From: Emmonsiellopsis sp. PD_33
Lineage: Eukaryota > Ascomycota > Eurotiomycetes > Onygenales > Ajellomycetaceae
Assembly: GCA_032988165.1 (NCBI GenBank)
Contig: JANTQF010000067.1
Coordinates: 62,001 to 126,000, forward strand
Direction of reading: 5' to 3'
DNA length: 64,000 bases
Numbering within the stretch: the first letter of the stretch is position 1; each line of letters opens with the position of its first letter. Under the pieces are notes generated by a model. It did not search any database. It worked only from the letters and a program-made list of their open reading frames with translations, and had not been told where the DNA came from. The position numbers and the translations under genes were made by a program. Below, in pieces: positions 43,770 through 54,372 of this stretch.

Positions 43770-46700
43770 AGGGTGTGCTAAATACACCTGGGATCTCACT
43801 AAATCCACCTGAAAAAAAATGACTAATCAGAAAAAAAAATAACTGGTACCTGATATTACATATAAAACACTAGCACCTCTAAGTACATTAATGACCCAAC
43901 TCCACCCACCCATTATTAATCCAAGATTTCAAAAATATCCTCTGCCAACACCTGACTGTCTCCCACTGTCACCAACTGACTCTGCATATTACAGCTCACT
44001 AGAATCAGGAGGTCCTCTATTTCACCTGCTGTGTCTACCTCCCCCCCTAACCTCTCAAAAAATGCCTGATTTATACCCTGTGAGGTGACATTGTAGTAGG
44101 ATTTGCAGATGGTACAGTTTCAATGGCCTGGGCAGCCAGGGGAGCAGGTAGGGGAGGTTAGTGTAGCAGCCCATTTATGGGCAGAATTCAAATTCTCAAG
44201 CACTGTAGGCACTGTAGAGGCAGGTAGATTCATAGCAGTAAGAGACACTGCAGTAGTATTACTACTAATAATATAGCCTGTATCAGTAATATTATAGGCT
44301 GTATGCTACTTAGTGACAGCTAGCACTATCTCAAGATGATATCTATATTGATTTTGCTGGGCCTGCTGTGCCTACAGCATCTATTCTATCCTCTCTATGG
44401 TAGTTAAACCTCTATGTATAGAACCCCATCTCCAACCACAAGTCTTATCCTCCCTACTTCCTCTTACCTACATGTTATCTCTCTATACAGCCAGTTCAGC
44501 AATAATCTCATGAGGAAATGAAACTTCACTACATTTAGCATGCTAAAGATAGTAGCTGGCCTCCTAATCATAGAGCTAGTAAGAATGAATAGTATTTAAT
44601 TCAATTGGAAGCTTTTCATTCAGATGTTTATAGATATAGTGCTTGTAAGGAAGGCTCATATAGATGTAATTCAAATAGTTATGACATTTTTTCTAGTAAT
44701 TTTTTAATTTTATCCCTTCATCCATTCACCTGCAAAGTAGATGAATTGCAAAGAATGAGACCTTACCAACCAAGTGAGTAAATAAAAATGCCTAGGTAGT
44801 TATAGGGGTCTTGGACCTAGCATCTGCCAGTCTATTTTAATAGGTAGAATGCTGATTTTCCCAAAATTGACAGATTCAGTAAATAGTAACCTATAGATCT
44901 TCTGTTGAAGTGGTGATATACTGCTTCAAAACTCAATGGGAATCCTCTATACATAAAGAAATATAGTAATTAAGATGCAGAATAGTGTTAGTGTAGTAAT
45001 ATATAATTCTACAGGTATAGGGCCTTAGCCATATATTCTTGTAGTATTCTATTAAAAGCTCTGGTTGATTCCTTGTAAATTCAATACAATGCTATTGAAA
45101 CTGCTTTTTTGTAGCAGATAAGAGAAGCTCTTATTACTTCTTCATGAAGGAATTATACTGGTTCTTCAAGTATGATCTCTCATGCTCAACCCATTTTATA
45201 CCCTCATCATCAAGTGTGGCAAATAATATAATAATAAAATAATATTTTACACAGCCAATGACATTATGATCAACATGCCAACTACAGAGTAATTAATAGC
45301 TAATATAAAAGATGGCATTAAGTGTATTTGTCAAGGTTAGTTCTCAGTTCATCACTATAACTTTTAGATAGGGAATATTATGAGTGTTAAATATCATAGT
45401 GATCTTCTAGCAGGCTTAGCTGAATAGATATTAGTATAGATCTATATTTTTTATTGATATTTAACCTAATTAGGTAATTAGCTAACTCAATTAGGAACAT
45501 TGCCACCACAACAGACATTTAAGTGAGGTGTAAATAAAGATCTCTCTCACTTATAAATAGTCTATCTTCTTCTCATCATTTATGAATACAAACCTCAGAT
45601 TAATTATTATATGAAGCTTTATGACAAATATTATACTAAGCAAGAGCAGATAATATCAATTCATCTTGTAGGTGAAATCCAGAAGTAAAACATCAGGATT
45701 ATTGCAAAGAAATTCAATGGAATATATATAAAATATTATAAGGTGAGTTATATGATTATCTGCATTCTTTTTATATACAGTAATAATCATTCAATCATCT
45801 CCAGATGTTAGCTCATCAATTAGAGCTTGAATAGGGCTTTAACCTTTCAATTTATTCTAGGTGAGTAGAGCAGTGAGGTTATAGAGATCCCTATTAATAA
45901 GGTTAATCTAATTGAATTTCTTGTGGAGGACTGTACAGATCATTTGGGCAGGGACTACAGCTTTAATATAGTTAAATATAGTAGTTCATACATTCTCCAG
46001 CAACACTCATATACAATGCATTGGGTGGGCCTGGCTCTATTCTGACAGTAGATGGTTGTAAGATTCATGATGAATAATGATAACCCACTTTATATAATTA
46101 TAGAGTTTCTTTACAATGAGGTAGAATGAGCATTTAGTCTTCCAGGTAGATATATTAAGATGCTTTCTATCCTTATTTAGAATCTTATAGTCTCTATAGC
46201 TATCTGAGTGGTTACATGCAAATGTCCATCAATTTTTCTTGAAAGTGGAGTAGAGAGTTGAGAGAGCATAGCCAAAGCCTTTACAATCAAGGTTGAGATG
46301 TTGGAGTAGTTCTTTAGGCATTATTTGAACAGTGTGACCACTAAGTTCAGGAATTCTACTAGTAATTTGACTGGATTCTTCTATAGGCCTAGGTCCAGGT
46401 GTCTGAAGGTTTTCATCACTATCTTCATCACTGTCTTCACCACTATCTTCACTGCTATCTTCACTATTATATTCACTATCACTGCCCTGATTCTTATTTG
46501 ATTCCTCATTCAAATCTACCTCTAACTCCTCAACTTTGTCATCCTGCAGGAAGCACTTATTCTCAATATGGTCTGCCAGGTCTTTATTTAGCAGTTGAAC
46601 TGCCTCTAGCTGTTGAGTCTCAAAAATGCCTGCTTTCTTGATGAAAGCATCTAAATTGAATTGGGACAGGCATTCTACATCTGAAAACTGGCTCTCAGGG

Positions 46701-47014
46701 GTGGTGGATAGTGGTGGAATGGACATTTTGAATGTAGTAGAAGGTGTAGTAGAAGGCATAGTAGCAAATGTAGTAGAGAGAGGAATTTGAATGAGAGAAA
46801 TATTCATGATGGGGGGGGGGGGTGGTGGGCAAGAGAGGTAGTGAGGGAGGTTGGGGAGGCTGGGGTTGAATGGGCATGTGGGATTGGCACATTAGTGTAT
46901 CTCACTACAGTAGTATTTTTGTATGTAAAACCAAGTACATGCTATTTTTCTTTCAGCCTAGTTGTTTTTTTCTGGGTGGATTTAGCCAAAGTATGGGTGT
47001 ATTTAGCACACCCT
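43770..47014 (-). mobile_element. Mutator-like (MULE) DNA transposon with 9-bp target duplication
   Basis: The ends are inverted: AGGGTGTGCTAAATACACC at 43770 and its complement ending GGTGTATTTAGCACACCCT at 47014. The inner parts (CTAAATCCACC) also match. Flanking CTGAATAAT occurs exactly at 43761-43769 and 47015-47023, a perfect 9-bp TSD typical of the Mutator superfamily. Inside, the minus strand carries a decayed transposase. Size 3,245 bp. No CpG was seen between the ends, while CpG resumes immediately outside. Confidence 0.88.
44700..46807 (-). pseudogene. MULE transposase relic
   Basis: The open N-terminal part (46807-46229) is Thr/Ser-rich, then acidic (repeated S-E-D with a GEDSDEDSDEN stretch). 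Downstream, around 45400-45250 on the minus strand, the core reads VIVMN-stop-ELTLTNTL where active MULEs have VI(V/I)TDRE-x-AL. LLCSWHVDHNV follows after a frame slip, the C-x-W-H-x-x-x-N-V motif of the MULE/FAR1 transposase domain. The catalytic Asp has become Asn and the Arg codon TGA; ACG-to-ATG, GAC-to-AAC and CGA-to-TGA are all transitions, and two sit at CpG. Dead element. Confidence 0.75.
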
Positions 47015-47023
47015 CTGAATAAT

Positions 47024-47800
47024 CTGCCATCATTCTGATGATTGTTTTGTCACTGGCGTATCCATCCATATCCATACCCTCGGAGCGACACGCCAACAGT
47101 CATACCAGGACACACGGAGGGAGAGAGCGGGTTTTATGTCCTCAGCACATCCGAGTCGGCGACCGGGACAATCCAGGGCGGTGAGACCAAAGTTACCGTA
47201 ACCTCGTAACAATAAGGCAAGAAGGCAGCCGTGTTTCGAGTCGATGATGCGGACACCAGCCACGTTGCAGGGCGGAAGGCGGTAAGGCACTGCAGCGTAC
47301 TCCGTATGCGTAAAATACACACCGTCACGCGGGCGGGCGGGACCCACGGCCACGGCCCAGACGCAGGCAAAAATACATTAGTCAGGCCGGAGACAGCAGT
47401 CGGTGTTTAGCTCCGGGCCCGGGCTGGGCGGGATCTGGTAATTACGGTACGAGACGGCAGTGACGGCTGTTGAGCCTCAGTCAGCCCGCCGCATAAAGAT
47501 ACCGGCCTGCCCAGCTGGCTTTTCTTTGTGGTGGAATCCCCATCTGTCTCCAACTTCACCAGCAACCTCGCTGCATAGTAATTATATAACTCTCTTGTCG
47601 CCTCTCCACTGCTCGCTCTGCTCACTCTGCTCACTGCTGCGTGCTTCGACCTGTTCTATCGCCTGCTCACCGCCCTTGCCGTGATTGGCCAATCGTGCGC
47701 TGGCCTGGCCGCATCCAACTTCCTGACTCATCGCCCACGTCTGTGGTTGGGCTGCAGAAACCAACAACCAGCAACCACAAAAGTGAAGCGGCTTCCCACA
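47024..47800. promoter_or_regulatory. Upstream region of the acidic protein gene
   Basis: GC-rich, CpG-rich sequence starting directly at the MULE target duplication. Open frames on both strands reflect base composition. It presumably contains the promoter and 5' UTR of the gene starting at 47801. Confidence 0.4.
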
Positions 47801-48640
47801 ATGTCGTCCTTCTCCTCGTCCTACTCCGCTCCCTCGTCCTTCTCCTCGCCATATTCTCCCTACGCCGCCGCCTATCCGCCCGCGAAAAAACAGAAGAAAA
47901 TGAGCCTCACCCAGACCTACTTCCTCGCCCATACTGCCAGAGCCAAGCTTTCACGTGAAGCGGGCCGGCCAGACCACGACCTCCGCGTCCTCGTGGGCCA
48001 CGCCAACATGCTGGACTCGCTCATGCTCGAGCTTGCTGAGGCCGAGAAGGAGCAGGAAAGATGGTTCAACCAGTCCGTCCGCGGTGCCAGCAGAGTGTCG
48101 GAACAGCCCAAACACATCCAATGGGCAGATACGCTCGTCGAAGAGCCAGAGGACGATTGGGATCCAGAGGATGCCTCTGGCTCGGATTCCGATAGTGACG
48201 GCTCAGACTACGACGAAGATGACCTCGACTCAATAGCCTCGGGCTACCGCTCTCCCATGCCTCCCCCATCCCCCAGGATCTCCACGAGAGAAATAATAAG
48301 ATACGAGGATAGTGAGGAAGCTGTTGAAGACGACGATGAAGCAGACTTTGACGACCTCGCCCTCACACGAACCTCCTCCCGATCAAAACAACAACCTCCC
48401 GAACTCCTCGATGACTCAGATGACTCGTCAGAAGACGAATCGATGCCTCCCTCGCCGCCGCAACCCACGCTGCACAGCTTCGCCCAGTCGGAGAGAGAAG
48501 CTGTGGTCGCTGCTGGCTTGTACTCGAAACGCTCAGAACCGTCGGCTTTCCCTCTATCAGAATCAGATCAAACTGCTTTTTTCGAGGAAGGTTTCTACCT
48601 TCCTCCCAGGGATACGGGAGCTATGATTGAAGCTTTCTAA
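47801..48640 (+). CDS. Conserved uncharacterised acidic protein, 279 aa
   Basis: I choose the ATG at 47801 (MSSFSSSYSAPSS), although the frame is open further upstream; the upstream part looks non-conserved. Residues 1-30 are Ser/Tyr/Pro-rich, followed by a short basic KKQKK. The core, about 33-85 (MSLTQTYFLAHTARAKLSRE, then DHDLRVLVGHANMLDSLML and a Glu-rich helix), looks like the conserved part and is predicted helical. From about 100 on it is acidic and Ser-rich (WDPEDASGSDSDSDG). A conserved-looking end reads AFFEEGFYLPPRD. I recall similar proteins annotated only as hypothetical in Eurotiomycetes. No catalytic motif, TM or signal peptide. Single exon. Confidence 0.75.
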   Translation: MSSFSSSYSAPSSFSSPYSPYAAAYPPAKKQKKMSLTQTYFLAHTARAKLSREAGRPDHDLRVLVGHANMLDSLMLELAEAEKEQERWFNQSVRGASRVSEQPKHIQWADTLVEEPEDDWDPEDASGSDSDSDGSDYDEDDLDSIASGYRSPMPPPSPRISTREIIRYEDSEEAVEDDDEADFDDLALTRTSSRSKQQPPELLDDSDDSSEDESMPPSPPQPTLHSFAQSEREAVVAAGLYSKRSEPSAFPLSESDQTAFFEEGFYLPPRDTGAMIEAF

Positions 48641-51420
48641 AAAGCTTCCCCTCCCGCCCTCATCACATCTTCTTGGATTTCCCATCTATATCTCGACCTC
48701 TTTTACTATTCTCCACTTTACTCGATTTTTTGCCGACAATCCTGATGATCATACCTACGACCATCAATTGACGACTAACGATATCCGATTCTGATTCTGA
48801 GCGACATTTCTGAGCATTTTATCTTTTATTATACAGCAAGCGAACCAGCGATGGGAATTTTGGTTTTAATTTCACTATTTTCGCAAGCAACAAAAAAGTT
48901 TCTTTTTATTGGCGGGGCGTTTTTCATCAATCATCATCTTTGACACAGCGTTCGGAAATTTGTCCTTGTCTTCCCACCTACACTTATTACTTACACACTC
49001 TCCTCCCCCGTCTCGTCTCGCAACAGAACACTCTCCTCTACTTATGTCCGCATCTCTCTAATTCTCTTCACCTTTTTATTATTACATTACCGGCATTGGA
49101 CCTCTCAAAACGGGGGACCGCCAAAGGAAGATAACGAAACAGATTCTCCCTCCCCATCGAACTTTTCGGATGGCTGGACGGGTTGAGAACTGTTTCCCTT
49201 TTCTTGGAATGAAAAGGGGCGGGGGTTCATGGGTTGAATTGGGAATGAGCTTGAAAGCTCTCCCTTCCTCCCTGGCTGCTGGCCTTTCTTCCATCTACTA
49301 GATAGTTTTCGCATATACATATATACATATATATCTCAATATCAAGATCACTAGAAATAAGTTCCACGTTTCCTGATTATACAATTAACAAACACATAGC
49401 CTAATAAAGTCTTAAATGGTTAATCTCTGCTATTAGGAAAACATACATGATAAAATAAACCCACACCCAACCCAATCCAACTTTAATCCTCCTAGCTAGG
49501 TATGTAGTTACATAATTTGCATCTAATCTAGTTAACCTTCTGCATCCAGCTAGATCGTACGGATAGACGGGACCTATAAGCTAGTATAGACGAGACGAGA
49601 CGAGATGAGATGAGACGTGATAAGAGGGCCTGGCATTAACACACAGGGGAAAAGAAAAGAGAGATGAGGTGTATGTATGTATGTATGTATGTATGTATGT
49701 ATGTGTATTATCATCATTATCATTAGTCTCATGAAGTGTTGGTTTTCTTTCTCATGTTCTGAAGCACCAATGTTAAACAAACAGTGAATAGAAGAAGCTA
49801 TAACTAGTTACCTGTTATTGTCACTGTTAGCTACCCCCCCCCCTCCAAAACAGTAGGACCGTGATCTGTTGGCGGTGCGTTCAGTCTCGAGTTTTGATTG
49901 TATAGACCGTATTTTCTAAGGAGGCTGGTTCGTCGACGGCGAGTATTCGATTGTTCTTTCTGCCCTTCCTCGAGAGCAAACGCTTTGCTCCTCGCGTGTA
50001 GAATTTGGCTCCTTCGTCCCTTGCACAAGATTGTCCGATGTGAGTCCATGTCGACTGACGGTGAGACGGAATGCGATTATTACTACTATTGAGGCAAGGC
50101 CCCCCCATCAGCTGTGGGTGCTTGGAAGGACCCTGCAACCCCGTTAGATAGGGTGACGAGAGCAATCCCGAAGCTCTCCGGCCGCACTGTTCCAATCTTT
50201 GAGGTTAGCGCTCGCAGCTTGATGTATGGAACTAATGGAACTATGGATGAGGGCCGGCGGGTCTGCGGCTGACTAACCGCGGGAAGCGGGAGCTAGTGGC
50301 GGAACATAGTTAGTCCGATTCCGGTTGCGGCCTTGGCGCAGATAACGAGGGCATTCTGGCAATGTAAGACGGGGAAATGGAGGGTGTGGCTGCAAACCGC
50401 CCACAGTGGTTACTGCGATGTCCTCGCTTGGCTGGCCGGCAAGCCACATGTTTGGCTTCTTGTCCCTCCTCCCCACAGTCAGCTGTCAGCCTCCACCTGC
50501 AGCCTCCATTTGTCGTCCAAGCTTGTTTCGTCTTCCACCGCCTCCAACCTCGTCTCTTCTCCATCTCCATCCTCCCCGTCGCCATCTCCATCCCGTTCCA
50601 CTCACCAACTTCCAGCCTCCTGTGTTGGCCCGTCTATGTGATCTGATCTCCACGCCCGTTGCCTACGGGTTTCTGATTTCACTCCATAGCTAACTATTCC
50701 CTGCCCGTCTGCCTGCCTCTACGGATTTATCGTCGCCCTGTATTGCCTTCTGGCCTGGTACTTGAATGAACCGGGCCCTCTACAGCCAGCTCCCTGTCCG
50801 TGACTTCTAAACCATGACAGTCTGGCCCTCCATCATCCTGCTCCAAATCCAAAAGGAGCTTCATGGTGCCTGACACGCTGTAAGACTGTCGTGGGATCAC
50901 TACGCACTCCTTTCTACCAGCCTAACCGCAACTTCGAAAACCTATCCCCAACGGGGGACAGAAACTTAACGCTGAGCGGTGAGTAGGTGGATCCTTTCTT
51001 ATCTTCCCTGAACTGTTTTTGCCAATCAGGGATGGGGATGGAGCTGTATTTTTGATGGGCCTGCCGAGACTCTGGGGAGAGGAATGCACCTTCAAACCCC
51101 GCAAGATGCTGGTCTCTAACTCCTGGTTATTCATTTAGAGTCTTCTGAAGCACACTTCCTAAGCATCCCGCATTAATATACCTTCTCCCGATTATTCCAT
51201 CCACTCCACTCCGTATATCTACTGGGGGCCTCTGCTGCCGTTGAGCCAGCCGTTACATATAAAGAAGGGAAGAATCGCTCAGACTACTTGCGCTGAAATC
51301 GCCTACCACATTGGAAGATTGCCAAATCCCTCAAACACTCGATTCTACTCCCAATCCTACATCGTTCCAATATCACCAATAATACGCCCGAACGGTTCCA
51401 AGAATAGATACCGTGATTCA
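48641..51420. other. Long intergenic region; 3' UTR, microsatellites, leader of the USP gene
   Basis: No gene supported over 2.8 kb. It contains a (GACGA)n-like run at about 49588-49617 and an (ATGT)n run at about 49671-49704. From about 50300 to 51400 the sequence is CT-rich and probably promoter and a long 5' UTR of the gene at 51421. Frames there (50333-50693) overlap in all three phases and are Ser/Pro low-complexity. Confidence 0.4.
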
Positions 51421-53317
51421 ATGTCCGAATCGCCGTCTCCAACAACTTCTCCTGACACCAGCTCGTCCGCCTTGGCGTCTGATGGGACAGTGCCATCGCA
51501 CCAGGATGACGCCAGTGTCTCTACCTTTGACGGCTCAAGCGCATTAGCGGGTGATTTACTGGCACGCCGCCGGTCGATCCAGTTCAACGTTGCGGGGTCT
51601 GATGCCGAACTATCCAGAAGACGGGCTGAAAGCCTGAGGAAAAATTGGACTCGTAGTAGTCTGAATAGGATTCCGTCCCCTCCACCGCCAAGGTTAGTTT
51701 ATAGCCCCAGCATTAATCACTCGCCATCTGGCTTTCATTCCCTAGCGAGGATTGCAGGCGACTTGTCTCATTTTCCTTCGCGTGCCTTTGTGGAGGCGTG
51801 GCCGGTGGTCTGCCTGTGAATTTCTGGTGTTCCCGTCCCGTTGAGCCTAGGTATTTTAAGCTTCAACCCCCCGCATGGTGGTTCGCTTATGTATCTAGCG
51901 TGCCCCGCTCCTGCAAATCAGGGCTGGACTGCGCCTCGCTCCGGTTCTGCTCCGCTGCGACTGCCCGGGACGAGTCACAACTTGCAACGAGCATGCAGCG
52001 GGCGGCAAACAATCCAATCACCACACCACACCCCACGCACACGCACCCGCACACACTCACAGCATGCAGTCTGCTCATTCTGATAGCCACGACGAGTCTC
52101 ATCCCGACATTACGCTAACCACCTCTTCTGACAATAATAGCGCCTACAACCGCGGGGTCTCTTTCGACACCTTCGACAATCGCGATGCCACCGATTTCTC
52201 GCTGACGCTCAATTACAAGCACAAAGACTACCATGCCAGCAGGCGCAGCCGAACTTTCCTCTGCGGTACTGACCAGAACGATTACTCCGACTTCGCCCTC
52301 GAGTGGCTGATTGACGAGCTCGTCGACGATGGCGACGAAATAGTCTGCTTGCGGGTTGTCGAGAAGGACTCCAAGATTGCCAGTGACTCGAGCGTGGAGG
52401 AGGGAAGATACCGCCAGGAGGCCCAAAAACTCCTTGACCAAGTTATCGCGAAGAATAGCCAGGATGAGAAAGCGATCAGCCTGGTCATGGAGCTGGCGGT
52501 TGGGAAGGTGCAGGAGATCATTCAACGAATGGTATAACCCTTTTACCACCGTTTCTCTCTCTATATATATGGTAGCTTATGCTAACCTGTTCTTGAGATT
52601 CAAATCTATGAACCAGCAGTCCTTATAGTTGGCACCCGTGGTCGCAGTCTCGGTGGTATGCAGGGCTTACTTCCTGGCTCCGTGTCGAAATATTGCCTCC
52701 AACAATCCCCCATACCGGTCATCGTCGTCCGTCCTTCTACAAAGCGCGAGAAAAAGAAGAAGAAACGTCTCGCAAATTCGAAACGCAACTACAACCATCT
52801 TCTTCGGATGAGCGAAATGAAGAGTGGACGGCTCTTTGATAAGTCTGGCAGCGCTGAGAGCAGCGCGACCAAACTACCTGAGGAGGAAGCAGCGGTGGCC
52901 GAAGCTGTGGGGATGCATCCACCGAACCCTTACGATCCTAGCCTTGGTCGTGATCCCCGACTGTCGTTCTCGAAGGACACCGCATCGACTGGGGGCACGG
53001 ATGATGAGAGAAGCGACCATGGACGCAGCTCCAGTATTCCAAACTCGGAAGACTTTTCGTCCGTTGTATTGAAGAGTCCAGGGCTGGAAAACCTCGAAAG
53101 CCCTGCTGTTACTGATGGCGAGGAAGAAGATGAGGATGATGATGATGATGACGATGACGACGATGGCCCCCCAATGATTCACAGTCTAACTTCCGGGGAT
53201 CATAGGCGGGTCAGATCTACTGACGATGCTGCCTCATCTGGATCGAAATCTCCCCTCGTTTCTATTACCAATGTTCCTATTAGGGAAGCGACCCTGAATA
53301 ACCACGAAATACATTGA
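51421..53317 (+). CDS. Universal stress protein (UspA-fold) domain protein with disordered tails
   Basis: Exons 51421-51692, 52063-52531 and 52598-53317 give 486 aa. Introns of 370 and 66 bp have GTTAGT and GTATAA donors; the second has a GCTAAC branch site. Residues 1-110 are Ser/Thr/Pro-rich. The Usp domain runs from about 140 to 290: SRTFLCGTDQNDYSDFALEW at its start, VDDGDEIVCLRVVEKD (strand 2), a long helix, then IYEPAVLIVGTRGRS...PGSVSKYC and PIPVIVVRP. The G-x2-G ... G-S pattern is the nucleotide-binding loop of ATP-binding Usp proteins. A basic KKKKKRLANSKR stretch follows, then a long disordered tail with a run of about 14 Asp/Glu. A CACAG acceptor at 52062 is preferred for exon 2; TGATAG at about 52086 is an alternative. 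Role probably stress-related; partner unknown. Confidence 0.85.
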
Positions 53318-53798
53318 CGATTCCATGCATGAAGGATATTATCGACTTCCATTCAACCGAGGTATATCATAGAACGCATGGCAGGAATGGGTGGCTTTTA
53401 TTTTTGTTTTGATGTCCCTTTTTATCTTGCGAAACGGATTGACGACCTGACGACTGAGAGTGACGTTTCTTGTTTGGTTTGGATTTTATCTTCCTGTTTT
53501 CTATGGTTACTGTTATTTGCCGCGTTCGTTTTGGCGTAGGCAGCATGTTGCCCTTTCCAGATTTCATTTTTGTTTTGTTTTACTTCAAATCCCTACTCCG
53601 TGAATAATTGATACCAGGAGCTTTCTTTTGACTCCCTATTCTCTCGTACAAACACACATACATTCGCAATATTGGTCTCATTTCCATATATCTTTTGGTT
53701 TCTACTCCGGCTTTCCTATGCATTGGAGGATGGCTCAGTCCAATTATCCGCTTAGTTATCCAATCCCGACGTGGTTGTCCTTATTCCTCACCCACGAC
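53318..53798. other. 3' UTR and spacer before tRNA-Ala
   Basis: T-rich, no gene seen. Confidence 0.4.
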
Positions 53799-53892
53799 GG
53801 GCAATTGGTTTAGTGGTATAATACCCCCTTAGCATTCAGCCTATCCGGGCTCTGCATGGGGGTGGTCCAGGGTTCGATTCCCTGATTGTCCA
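53799..53892 (+). tRNA. tRNA-Ala(AGC) with intron
   Basis: Acceptor stem GGGCAAT pairs with ATTGTCC, discriminator A at 53892. The D-arm/A box is TGGTTTAGTGG. The anticodon stem CCCCC pairs with GGGGG, with loop TTAGCA and anticodon AGC. An intron of about 22 nt follows position 37 (from TTCAGCC to CTCTGCA). T stem CAGGG/CCCTG with loop TTCGATT (B box GGTTCGATTCC). A T run follows at about 53896 as Pol III terminator. Confidence 0.9.
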
Positions 53893-54372
53893 ATTATTTT
53901 TGCTATCTTTTTGCTATATTTTTTTATTGTTTTGGGTGGGGCTGTTTGGCAAGATGACTATCTAAATGCTATCTGAAAGAAATGCCTTTACAATTATGCA
54001 GCATTCCTAAAGGTTAAATCCTGCCTCTGCCCACTTAGAATTAGCATTACAGGAGAGTGACAGGAGGAACGGAAGATATATATCATGTTTCTCGTCCATA
54101 CATACTGCAATCTGGCTGCCGTAGCCCAATAACTCTGAGAATTATTTGTTGGTGGCGGAGAGAGCTCTCCGCGCCAAGCAATGACCCACCCAAGCTCTTA
54201 TCGTCATTCTCTCCGTCTCATCCATCCTCAACCTCCCCCGTCCTCCAGGACCAAAACCAGTAAACTTACCCCGTGGCTCTACCTATCTCTAAACCTCCCC
54301 CTTTTTTACCCTCCAACATGCCAACCCACTCCTCCCAACAATAAACCAAAAAGAAAAAAAATCAAGCCATCC
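53893..54372. other. Spacer and antiporter promoter
   Basis: T runs just after the tRNA serve as terminator. The remainder is pyrimidine-rich sequence typical of a fungal 5' UTR before the ATG at 54373. Confidence 0.4.

Noticed and set aside
47582..47932. Minus-strand Gly/Arg/Glu-rich ORF over the start of the acidic-protein gene
   Set aside because: Low-complexity complement of CT-rich leader and coding sequence. The plus-strand gene has a conserved-looking core.
49671..49704. Regular ATGT array considered as CRISPR-like or telomeric
   Set aside because: Simple tetranucleotide microsatellite without spacers. Not a fungal telomere repeat (TTAGGG).
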